Shown here in pieces: positions 1-6,384 of a stretch of 7,572 bases of DNA (positions are counted from its first letter, which is position 1; each line of letters begins with the position of its first letter). The notes below the pieces were generated by a model that was not told the origin of the DNA, made no database searches, and was given only the letters and a program-made list of their open reading frames with translations. Source of the stretch: Acidobacteriota bacterium (lineage in GTDB: Bacteria > Acidobacteriota > Thermoanaerobaculia > UBA5066); the NCBI GenBank assembly GCA_016789625.1, contig JAEUQS010000647.1, positions 1 through 7,572 on the forward strand, in the 5' to 3' direction. The position numbers and the translations under genes were made by a program.

Positions 1-233
1 GCCCGGAGCAGACAGTTGTGCGTGTCGTTCGGCGCGCACGTGAACGTGAACGTCGAGTCGTACTTCCACAGGTCCCGGTAGACCTTCTCCCAGCCGCGAT
101 CGGGATAGACGGCCAGCGGGTTCGACACGACGTCGAGCCCCCAGGCGCGCGTGGCCGACGCCACGAACGCTCCGAAGCCGGCGGTCCCGGCCGCGGTCCG
201 GACATTTCGGCGGCTGATGTCGCGAGGCTTCAT
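1..233 (-). CDS. Molybdopterin oxidoreductase alpha subunit, NarG/NxrA-like (N-terminal fragment, cut by window edge)
   Basis: Only the first 77 residues are present; the gene continues beyond base 1. The ATG (233-231) overlaps the stop of the upstream cytochrome gene as ATGA and follows a purine-rich GGGGGAG. Residues 7-10 (SRRN) plus the Ala/Gly-rich stretch to about residue 30 look like a twin-arginine leader, so the enzyme should be folded in the cytoplasm and exported. Residues 48-59 (WEKVYRDLWKYD) and 66-74 (CAPNDTHNC) match the start of type II DMSO-reductase-family alpha subunits, especially the outward-facing nitrate reductase (pNarG) and nitrite oxidoreductase (NxrA) branch. Aligned with NarG (H-x3-C-x3-C), C66, D70 and C74 would be ligands of the FS0 [4Fe-4S] cluster, with Asp at a position normally held by Cys. 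Its place after Rieske, cytochrome b and cytochrome c suggests it exchanges electrons with that chain. Family assignment is fairly sure; the substrate (nitrate, nitrite, selenate, chlorate, hydrocarbon) is not determinable here. Confidence 0.78.
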   Translation of the reverse strand, partial: MKPRDISRRNVRTAAGTAGFGAFVASATRAWGLDVVSNPLAVYPDRGWEKVYRDLWKYDSTFTFTCAPNDTHNCLLR

Positions 234-1876
234 GCTCCCCCCTTGCCCTTTCGCAGGAATGTGACGAGGTCCTCGATCTCCTGGTCCGAGAGCGACGGCC
301 GCACCGTCGACGGCAGGCCGAAGCCCTCCATCGTCGTGCCCCGGCGTCCGCGGCGGATGGTCTCGAAGAGGTAGGTGTCCGTGGCGTTCTCGAGGAGCAC
401 GGGGTTCGCGAGCGCGGTCCCCTCTTTGCCCTCGCCGTTCGGTCCGTGACAGCTCGCGCAATACGCGGCGTAGAGACGCGTGCCCGTCGCGGCGTTGCCC
501 TGTGCCCAGCGGGCCGGTTTCGGGTCCGGAGCCTGGGCGACGTTTCCGCCGAGAGTCCTCACGTAGGCGGCGACGGCCAGAACCTCCGCGGGCCGGAGGC
601 CGCCGTCCTTCAGTCCCCAGGCGGGCATCCTCCGCCCGGACCGGCCTTTCCTCACCGTCTCGAGGATGAGGGCGTCGGGCGCGAGCTCGAGGAAGTCGCG
701 GTTCGCGATCGCCGGGAAGGCGGGCAGTCCCGGGTAGCGCATGCCCTGGCCCTCGGCGCCGTGGCAGGCCGAGCAGAACGAGCCGTACAGCGTGGCGCCG
801 TCGGTCGCGAACTCCCTCTCGCCGAACCGCTCGGCCCGGATGCGGTCCTTCGGCCAGTAGGCCTCCGGGAACGGACTGTGCCGGAGCGACAGCATGTACC
901 TCACGAGGTGGCCGATCTCCTCCTCGGAGAGGCCGAGCATCGGCATGGCCGAGCCGGGCACGATCGCGGCCGGAGAGCGGAAGTGCTCGCCGAGCCAGCC
1001 CGCGAGGTCTTTCCGTCCCGGGACGTGCGTGAAGTCGATGCGGCCGGGATCCTTGGCGCCCTCACGCGTCAGATCGGGACCGTCGTCGCCTCCGACGCCC
1101 GCCACCTTGTGGCAGCCGCGGCAGCCCAGGGAGTGGAAGAGCGCCTTGCCCTCGACGAGGCCCGGCGCGCCCACCCGCGAGCGGAGCAGCACGTCGAGCG
1201 CCGCGAGGTCCGCGGCGGGAATGGCGCCGAACGACTGTTTCCAGACGGCTCCGTCCTTCGTCAGATGCTTCGCATACCAGTCCGCGGCGAAGCCCGAAAG
1301 GCCGGCCCTCGAGAGGTCGGGGCCTTCCATGCCGCCCCCGGCGGGGCGCAGCGTTCCGCCGCGGCCCTCGAGCTTGTGGCAGGCGAGACAGTCCAGCCTC
1401 TCGAACGCGGCCCTGCCGCCCCGCAGCGCGGCGAGGCTGGGCACCGCGAGATGGGTGTGACAGCTGCCGCAGCCGGCATCGGCGTAGCGGCGCGGCACCA
1501 TGGGCTCGGGCCAGAAGTGCACGTCGCCGTGCGCGTCGGCCTTGTCCGTGGCGCGGCCCTGGCCGCCGTGACACACGATGCAGCCGAAGTCGGCGGGCTC
1601 GTGGCCGACTTTCGGGTGGGCCGCGGCCATCTTCCCGCCTGTGAGGCCGGTCTCGCCCGGCGCCATGCCCACGTGGCACGAGACGCAGCGGTCGGCCACG
1701 CGGAGCTGAGGCACGACGATCTGCCGGAGCCTCACGTCCAGCGGGCCGTCCGCGCTCCTCAGGCCGCGCTGGATCTGCCGCCATTCGCGGAACACGTTCT
1801 CCTGGGCCGCGGCCACGACGAGGAAGCCCAGCGTCAGGAGGCTCGCGACGAGGAGGAGGAGCTTGTTCTTCTGCAC
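230..1876 (-). CDS. Heptahaem c-type cytochrome, membrane-anchored or exported
   Basis: A 548-residue protein with seven CXXCH haem-attachment motifs: C64-H68, C99-H103, C136-H140, C163-H167, C252-H256, C368-H372 and C473-H477. Residues 5-24 form one hydrophobic segment ending in AAAQ, either a signal peptide or an uncleaved anchor, so the rest lies in the periplasm. The first three motifs lie in a His-rich stretch (spare His at 87, 92, 116, 120) that suggests bis-His multihaem packing. The last four motifs begin class I cytochrome c-like domains. Candidate distal Met ligands are M311 or M313 for haem 5, M417 for haem 6 and M516 for haem 7; the fourth domain shows no equivalent Met. The GTG start (1876) is set by GAGGAG at 1888-1883 and lies 10 bases after the cytochrome b stop. 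The gene ends in an ATGA overlap with the Mo enzyme. No separate cytochrome c1 gene is visible, so this protein probably accepts electrons from the Rieske protein and passes them on. The haem count is certain; the partner is inferred. Confidence 0.93.
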   Translation of the reverse strand: MQKNKLLLLVASLLTLGFLVVAAAQENVFREWRQIQRGLRSADGPLDVRLRQIVVPQLRVADRCVSCHVGMAPGETGLTGGKMAAAHPKVGHEPADFGCIVCHGGQGRATDKADAHGDVHFWPEPMVPRRYADAGCGSCHTHLAVPSLAALRGGRAAFERLDCLACHKLEGRGGTLRPAGGGMEGPDLSRAGLSGFAADWYAKHLTKDGAVWKQSFGAIPAADLAALDVLLRSRVGAPGLVEGKALFHSLGCRGCHKVAGVGGDDGPDLTREGAKDPGRIDFTHVPGRKDLAGWLGEHFRSPAAIVPGSAMPMLGLSEEEIGHLVRYMLSLRHSPFPEAYWPKDRIRAERFGEREFATDGATLYGSFCSACHGAEGQGMRYPGLPAFPAIANRDFLELAPDALILETVRKGRSGRRMPAWGLKDGGLRPAEVLAVAAYVRTLGGNVAQAPDPKPARWAQGNAATGTRLYAAYCASCHGPNGEGKEGTALANPVLLENATDTYLFETIRRGRRGTTMEGFGLPSTVRPSLSDQEIEDLVTFLRKGKGGA

Positions 1877-1882
1877 GTCAGG

Positions 1883-1888
1883 CTCCTC
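1883..1888 (-). promoter_or_regulatory. Shine-Dalgarno site for the heptahaem cytochrome gene
   Basis: On the minus strand GAGGAG overlaps the cytochrome b stop codon (TGA, 1889-1887) and stands six bases before the GTG at 1876. This spacing is what supports the GTG as the true start, since no ATG is available nearby. Confidence 0.75.
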
Positions 1889-3422
1889 AGTGCACCGGCC
1901 AGTCGGCCGGAGACCAGTAGAAGCTCCAGTTGGGACCCCGGAAGTACGACCCGACGAGCGTGAGGAGCGCGAAGCCGCAGAGGAAGCACGTGAAGAGCCC
2001 GAGCGCGCCCGCGCGGGTGGAGCCGTACTTCTTCACGAGGTAGATGGAGTACGCGGCGTAGATGAACGTGAGCACCGTGCCCGGGTTGACCAGCGTGACG
2101 ACGAGCTGCGGGATCTTCGGGAACCACTCGCGCAGCCAGCCGTAGCGGATCGCGATGCCGTCCACGAGCACGGCCGAGCCCAGGCCCACGACGATCGAGC
2201 GGAGCACGAGCGGAAGCCCGCCGGGTCCGCCGAACCATTCCCCTGTCCCGGCCTCCTCACGGTCCAGGAACGGGATGAGCCCGAGGCCGAGGAGCACGAT
2301 CCCCGGGATGCCGATGCCGCCCATGAACGCCGAGAAGGCCACGAGCTCCTGGAGGCCCAGGAAGTACCAGGGCGCCTTGGCGGGGTTCTCGGGTACGCCG
2401 GGGTTGGCCAGCTCCTTCAGGGGAGCGTCCAGGAACAGCGCGAGCCCGAGACAGACGAGCACCGTGAGCATGGCGACGCCGGCCTCGGCGTAGAAGAGAT
2501 GCGGCATCGAGGGCACCGTGCCCTCCGGCCCGCGCCCCACGGCCGCCGTCTTTCCCTTCACGATCGCCGCGAGCTGGTAGGTCTTGTGAGGGGCCTCGGT
2601 GAACACGGGGTAGGTCTCGAGCGGCGCCGGCCCGAGCCTCTCGTCCGCGTTCGCGGGCCGCACGAGGCCACCGTCCTTGCGGATGCGCCAGAAGTGGACC
2701 GCGGCCAGGAGCACGAGGGCGAGCGGCAGCACCATGACGTGGAGGAGGAAGAAGCGGATGAGCGCCTCCTCGCCCACCTGATCCGAGCCGAGGAGCAGCA
2801 GCTTCTGGAGGCCGCCGGGATCGAAGCGATCCGTGATCTGGAGCGCGTCGGTCACCTCGCGGGGCGACTGGGCGATGTTCGCGCCGATCGTGATGGCCCA
2901 GTAGGCGAGCTGGTCCCAGGGCAGCAGGTACCCGGTGAACGAGAGGCCCAGCGTGACGACGAGGAGCGCCATTCCGATGAGCCAGTTGAACTCGCGCGGC
3001 TTGCGGTACGCGGCCGTGTAGAACGCCCGCGCCATGTGGAGGAGCACCGCGATCACCATGACGTTCGCGGCCCAGCGGTGGATGTTCCGCATGAAGCGGC
3101 CCGTGGGGACCACGAAGTGGATGTCCTTGATGGAGTCGTACGCCACGTCGGGGTACGGCTTGTAATAGAACATGAGGAGGACGCCCGTCACGAGCGTGAT
3201 GAGGAACGCCGCGAACGTGATGATCCCGAGGCCCATCGTCGTGGACCACCGCAGGCTCCAGCGATGCGTCCTCACGGGGTGGAGGTGCAGGAAGACGTTC
3301 CCGAACACGAACGTCGAGCGCGTGCGATCGCTCGTCGGGGGCCCGCTCCGGAACGTCGCCTCGTAGGCCCGTCGCGGCGCGGCCCTCAGGTTCTCGAGGA
3401 AGACCGAGAGGCCCGGGCTCAC
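1887..3422 (-). CDS. Cytochrome b of a Rieske/cytochrome b complex (long, fused b6/subunit IV type)
   Basis: A 511-residue integral membrane diheme cytochrome b that would oxidise quinol with the Rieske protein encoded just upstream. The GTG start (3422-3420) overlaps the Rieske stop as GTGA; the reading frame extends further upstream only as a shadow of the Rieske gene. Likely haem b ligands are H115 and H129 (IHRW, LLHMAR) and H228 and H243 (FFLLHVMV, AVHFWR). The 15-residue step in the second pair is b6f-like. The first half (about 1-245) is b6-like; a long hydrophilic link (about 247-310) leads to a subunit IV-like half with the quinol-site motif A350-P-W-Y353 in place of PEWY, then LGLQEL. 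Further helices are at about 368-386, 403-421, 440-462 and 473-492, ending in GSYFRGPNW. No Cys lies in the N-terminal half, so the extra covalent haem of b6f is not expected in its usual form. Family is certain; quinone type is inferred. Confidence 0.95.
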   Translation of the reverse strand: MSPGLSVFLENLRAAPRRAYEATFRSGPPTSDRTRSTFVFGNVFLHLHPVRTHRWSLRWSTTMGLGIITFAAFLITLVTGVLLMFYYKPYPDVAYDSIKDIHFVVPTGRFMRNIHRWAANVMVIAVLLHMARAFYTAAYRKPREFNWLIGMALLVVTLGLSFTGYLLPWDQLAYWAITIGANIAQSPREVTDALQITDRFDPGGLQKLLLLGSDQVGEEALIRFFLLHVMVLPLALVLLAAVHFWRIRKDGGLVRPANADERLGPAPLETYPVFTEAPHKTYQLAAIVKGKTAAVGRGPEGTVPSMPHLFYAEAGVAMLTVLVCLGLALFLDAPLKELANPGVPENPAKAPWYFLGLQELVAFSAFMGGIGIPGIVLLGLGLIPFLDREEAGTGEWFGGPGGLPLVLRSIVVGLGSAVLVDGIAIRYGWLREWFPKIPQLVVTLVNPGTVLTFIYAAYSIYLVKKYGSTRAGALGLFTCFLCGFALLTLVGSYFRGPNWSFYWSPADWPVH

Positions 3423-3931
3423 ACGCTCACCTTGGTGCCGAGGGGCACGCTCTCCCCCTCGTCCACGATCACGTCCCCGCCCGCGGCGCTCACCTTCACC
3501 CACTTGAGCGCCGTGGGGGCCGGGCCGCGCGTGACGCTGCCGTCCTTCGCGAAGCCGGAGCCGTGGCAGGGACAGTCGAACCCCGTGGCCGAGCTCTTGA
3601 CGATGCAGCCCAGGTGCGTACAGACGGTCGAGACGGCCCACACCTCGCCGGCCTCCTTGAAGAGCGCCACGGAACGGCCCGGGGGCACGAAGGCCTCACC
3701 GGCCGGTAGCGCCTCGGGAAGCGTGACCTTGAACTTCCGCGAGGGCGAGGAGAGCACCGCGGCCTTGGGAAGCCGCGCGATCCCCAGAGTCGCGAAGAGC
3801 ACGGTCGAGGCCGAGGCCCACAGTGCCGCGAGGCCCAGGAAGTCGCGCCGGGGGACGGGCTCCGGATCCAGCCGGGAGCGGAGGGCGGAGGCCGGGGTTT
3901 CGGGGGATCCGTGCTCTGGGGCCGTCGTCAT
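3419..3931 (-). CDS. Rieske [2Fe-2S] protein with Tat-type membrane anchor
   Basis: A 170-residue Rieske iron-sulfur protein. The cluster ligands are in C104-T-H106-L-G-C109 and C120-P-C122-H123, with 10 residues between C109 and C120; C109 and C122 would form the usual disulfide. Residues 28-32 (RRDFL) followed by a hydrophobic stretch to about 52 are a twin-arginine signal-anchor, placing the cluster domain on the periplasmic side. The Ser after the second Cys-His box is kept (S125), but the residue equivalent to bovine Tyr165 is F127 (CPCHGSGF). Start: the ATG (3931-3929) overlaps the stop of the GltD-like gene as ATGA, with GGAGG five bases upstream. Its stop overlaps the cytochrome b GTG start. 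It should carry electrons from quinol at cytochrome b to the heptahaem cytochrome c, in the role cytochrome c1 plays elsewhere. Known archaeal nar operons also pair a Rieske and cytochrome b with NarG. Confidence 0.96.
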   Translation of the reverse strand: MTTAPEHGSPETPASALRSRLDPEPVPRRDFLGLAALWASASTVLFATLGIARLPKAAVLSSPSRKFKVTLPEALPAGEAFVPPGRSVALFKEAGEVWAVSTVCTHLGCIVKSSATGFDCPCHGSGFAKDGSVTRGPAPTALKWVKVSAAGGDVIVDEGESVPLGTKVSV

Positions 3932-5853
3932 GAGCTCCTCCAGGTCGTCTGGAACGCGACGCGCTCCATGGTGATGGCGTCCGTGGGACACCTCATGGCG
4001 CACAGGGCGCAGCGGATGCACCGGTCCTCGTCCTTCAGGATCGCGGAGGCGTCTCCACAGTCCTCCCCCACCGCGCCGAGCGCGAGGGCGGCCGCCGCGT
4101 CGAGGTCCGGGGTGCGCGCGAGGTCGAGCAGGGAGACCAGCTTCAGGCACTGGGTCGGGCAGACGTCCGCGCAGCCGCCACAGAGCACGCAGCGCGTGCC
4201 GTCGAAGACGGGGGTCACGCCACAGTCCAGGCAGCGGGACGCCTCGCGCTGGGCTTCCTCCTGGGAGTAGCCGCGCTCGACGACGACCTCGGGATGGTGC
4301 AGGCGCTCCTCCGGCTCGAGCACCGGCACGGGCACGCGCCGGATCTCCTCGTAGCCCCGCTCCCTCGCGTAGCGGGGCAGCACCGTGTGCACGTGGAGCG
4401 CCTCGGCCTCGAGAGGGCGCCCCGTGAGGTGCCGGTACACCGAGCGCGCGACGGCCTTTCCCGAGGCCACCGCGTCGATGAGGAGGCGGGTTCCGTGGGC
4501 GAGGTCGCCGGTCACGAAGACGCCCGGCGCCGTCGTCGCGAGCGTCGCCGGGTTCACCCGGGGCCAGCCGGGGCGGGCCTGCTCCACGTCCTCGCCCCCG
4601 GTGCCCAGGAAGCCCAGGCTCGGGGCCTGGCCCACGGAGAGGAGCACGGTGTCACAGGGCACGAGGACGCGGTCCCCGTCCACGAACTGGGGCGAGAAGC
4701 GGCGACTGTCGTCGTACACGCGGAGACAGCGCCGGAAGAGGACGCCCGTGACGCGGCCGTCGTCTCCGCGCTGGATCTCGACGGGCCCCCAGCCATTCAT
4801 ACGCCGGATGCCCTCTTCGTCGCCCTCGACGATCTCCACGGTGTCCGCGGGCATCTCCTCCAGCGTCTCCAGGGAGACGAGCGTCACGCTTCCCACCTGC
4901 GGCATCCGGGCCGCCGTGCGCGCGGCGTCGTAGGCGATCTGGCGGAGAACCGAGCGGGCGACGTCGTAGGCGACGTTGCCGCCTCCGATCACGACGGCCG
5001 CGCGGCCCATCTCGACGGGCTCGCCCAGGGACACCGCGCGCAGGAGGTCGACACCGCCGAGGACGCCCGGGCCGCCCTCGCCCGGCAGGCCCAGCCCGCG
5101 GGACGACTTCGCGCCCACCGCGAGAATCACGGCCGCGAAGTCGCGGCGGAGGTCGGCGAACGAGACGTCCGTCCCCACCGTCACCCCGCAGCGGATCTCG
5201 ACGCCGAGCGCCTCGATGACCGCCACCTCGCGCCTGATCAGCTCCCGCGGCAGCCGGTACGCGGGAACGCCCACGGCGAGCATGCCGGCCGCGACGGGCT
5301 CGGTCTCGAAGACCGTGGCGCGAAAGCCCAGAAGAGCCAGATCGTGGGCCGCGGAGAGCCCCGCCGGCCCCGCGCCGACGATCGCGACCCGCTGCCCATC
5401 GGCCTTCTGGAAGCGGCCCTCGACCCCGCTTCTGAGGAGAGCGGCCATCTCCTCGGGGGCCGCGCCGATGCTCGGAACGTGCGCCTGCACCCTGGCGAGG
5501 ACCTCGCGCGGAGACCGGGATTCGGGCCCGGCCTGCTCGCAGGCGAAGCGCTTCAGCGCGCGGATGGCGATGGGGCGATCGGGCGCGACGTATGCTCCGT
5601 CGGCATCGACGCGGGGGATCTTTCCGCGGCGGCAGGCCGCCTCGCAGGGAGCTCCGCAGACCCGGCCGCAGATCGACGCGAACGGGTTCGGCCCCCGCGC
5701 GATGAGGTACGCGCGCTCGAAGTCGCCTTCGGCAATGGCCCTCACGTAGCCCCGTGCGTCGGTGTGTACGGGGCAGGCCATCTGACAGGAGACGAGCGCG
5801 CGGTGGTAGCCCTCCCCCGGGACCTCGACGAGGAGCTGCGGCAGGCCGCTCAC
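3928..5853 (-). CDS. GltD-like FAD/NAD(P)-binding Fe-S oxidoreductase with C-terminal 2x[4Fe-4S] ferredoxin domain
   Basis: A 641-residue soluble flavoprotein. The N-terminal region resembles the Fe-S domain of glutamate synthase small subunit and dihydropyrimidine dehydrogenase (C23, C27, C62, C66, C70, C74). An FAD-binding Rossmann motif lies at 156-169 (VAIVGAGPAGLSAA), an NAD(P)-binding one at about 286-300 (VVIGGGNVAYDVA), and the second FAD-contacting box at 444-450 (GVFVTGD). A CLDC pair (541-544) precedes two ferredoxin motifs, C555/C558/C561/C565 and C612/C615/C618/C622. Where GltD has Tyr-Arg-Arg for the NADPH phosphate, this protein has S327-L-E329 before MPA, which favours NADH. 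No transmembrane segment is seen. The GTG start (5853) overlaps the hemerythrin stop as GTGA, with a GGAG a few bases upstream. No glutamate synthase large subunit is present, and the neighbours are respiratory, so it more likely moves electrons between NAD(P)(H), Fe-S carriers and the quinone/cytochrome b system. Family is sure; partner is inferred. Confidence 0.92.
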   Translation of the reverse strand: MSGLPQLLVEVPGEGYHRALVSCQMACPVHTDARGYVRAIAEGDFERAYLIARGPNPFASICGRVCGAPCEAACRRGKIPRVDADGAYVAPDRPIAIRALKRFACEQAGPESRSPREVLARVQAHVPSIGAAPEEMAALLRSGVEGRFQKADGQRVAIVGAGPAGLSAAHDLALLGFRATVFETEPVAAGMLAVGVPAYRLPRELIRREVAVIEALGVEIRCGVTVGTDVSFADLRRDFAAVILAVGAKSSRGLGLPGEGGPGVLGGVDLLRAVSLGEPVEMGRAAVVIGGGNVAYDVARSVLRQIAYDAARTAARMPQVGSVTLVSLETLEEMPADTVEIVEGDEEGIRRMNGWGPVEIQRGDDGRVTGVLFRRCLRVYDDSRRFSPQFVDGDRVLVPCDTVLLSVGQAPSLGFLGTGGEDVEQARPGWPRVNPATLATTAPGVFVTGDLAHGTRLLIDAVASGKAVARSVYRHLTGRPLEAEALHVHTVLPRYARERGYEEIRRVPVPVLEPEERLHHPEVVVERGYSQEEAQREASRCLDCGVTPVFDGTRCVLCGGCADVCPTQCLKLVSLLDLARTPDLDAAAALALGAVGEDCGDASAILKDEDRCIRCALCAMRCPTDAITMERVAFQTTWRSS

Positions 5854-6281
5854 GACGGGCGCTCCAGGAGCAGGCGCGCGAGGAGCGGGTTCACGAGGTC
5901 GTCTTCCTTGTGGAAGTGGCTGGCCAGAAGGAGAGCGAGATCGTTCAGGGCCGAGAGCGCGTCGTTCCGGCTGGGTCCGCCCGGGGCCTCCCGGCTCGAG
6001 CGCAGGAGCCCCAGCAGCAGACGGATCGTCTCGTGCTCGGCCCGCAGACTGTCGAGGATGCCCGTGTCGTGCCGGAGGAGCTGCGCCACGAGAGGAAACA
6101 CCTCCCGCTCCTCGAGGTCGAGGTGTCCCTCGAGCTCCAGCGCGGGGCCGTCGAAGAAGGCCGCGAGCGCGGCACCGCCGTCCTCCGCGGAATCCCCCGC
6201 GGAAGCCTCGGCCAGCGAGCGAACCACCTCGGCGTTGCGGCGGTGCCAGCGCCTGATGTCCTCGAGCCCGGCGGTATTCAC
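5850..6281 (-). CDS. Hemerythrin-like (HHE domain) protein, first gene of the respiratory operon
   Basis: A 143-residue, mostly helical protein with the hemerythrin/HHE pattern: H13, H53-x3-E57, H83 and H122-x3-E126, the set expected for a non-haem di-iron site. Such proteins bind O2 or NO, or take part in iron or Fe-S repair. There is no signal peptide or membrane helix, so it should be cytoplasmic. The GTG at 6281 is the most upstream plausible start; the Shine-Dalgarno is weak (AGG about nine bases before). Its stop overlaps the GTG start of the GltD-like gene, so translation is probably coupled, which ties an O2/NO-type sensor or scavenger to the electron-transfer operon. A second protein of this class lies on the far side of the Crp/Fnr gene. 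The domain call is good; whether it senses, scavenges or repairs is unknown. Confidence 0.85.
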   Translation of the reverse strand: MNTAGLEDIRRWHRRNAEVVRSLAEASAGDSAEDGGAALAAFFDGPALELEGHLDLEEREVFPLVAQLLRHDTGILDSLRAEHETIRLLLGLLRSSREAPGGPSRNDALSALNDLALLLASHFHKEDDLVNPLLARLLLERPS

Positions 6282-6299
6282 GCGGAGAAGCCTAGGCGG

Positions 6300-6313
6300 G
6301 GCGCTCGAGCGCC
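6300..6313. repeat. 14-base perfect palindrome in the hemerythrin-operon leader
   Basis: GGCGCTCGAGCGCC reads the same on both strands. It lies 19-32 bases upstream of the GTG start at 6281. It could be an operator half-pair or a small hairpin in the mRNA leader. Palindromes with CTCGAG are not rare in GC-rich DNA, so function is unproven. Confidence 0.4.
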
Positions 6314-6356
6314 GGATATGACGGATGATGGGTACCGAACCGGCCCGTCCAGCGTA

Positions 6357-6366
6357 TTTCCGGAAA
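6357..6366. repeat. 10-base perfect palindrome TTTCCGGAAA between the divergent genes
   Basis: This self-complementary, A/T-flanked element stands out in GC-rich sequence and lies 16 bases centre to centre from the TGA-N6-TCA site. It could be a second protein-binding site or part of a promoter -35 region. No specific regulator is recognised. Confidence 0.3.
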
Positions 6367-6370
6367 GAAC

Positions 6371-6384
6371 CTGACGCCCGTCAT
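6371..6384. promoter_or_regulatory. Candidate Crp/Fnr-type operator (TGA-N6-TCA)
   Basis: CTGACGCCCGTCAT contains the perfect inverted repeat TGACG-CC-CGTCA (6372-6383). The TGA and TCA half-sites are six bases apart, the same geometry as the Fnr consensus TTGAT-N4-ATCAA and as Crp sites. The adjacent regulator keeps the Glu and Arg of an Fnr-like recognition helix, which read such half-sites. The site lies 41 bases before the regulator ATG and about 90 before the hemerythrin GTG, so it could serve autoregulation, operon control or both. Binding is inferred. Confidence 0.5.

Noticed and set aside
446..1963. Long open frame on the plus strand opposite the heptahaem cytochrome
   Set aside because: Its translation is Arg/Ala/Gly-rich with no family motif, and the opposite strand has seven CXXCH motifs. 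Such antisense frames are common in GC-rich genes.
1887..3422. True b6f-type cytochrome with covalent extra haem
   Set aside because: The only Cys residues are at 324, 479 and 482, none in the N-terminal half where the b6 haem-linking Cys lies; the protein is also a single fused chain.
1863..3974. 703-codon plus-strand open frame across cytochrome b and Rieske genes
   Set aside because: It spans three real genes and their overlaps, has a charged low-information composition (Glu, Arg, His, Asp), and lacks any domain signature.
3928..5853. Glutamate synthase small subunit (gltD)
   Set aside because: It has a C-terminal double [4Fe-4S] ferredoxin domain, a changed NADPH motif, and no large-subunit gene nearby; the operon is respiratory.
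4294..6321. 675-codon plus-strand open frame opposite the flavoprotein and hemerythrin genes
   Set aside because: It crosses a gene boundary and has no recognisable motif; the minus strand has clear Rossmann, ferredoxin and HHE motifs.
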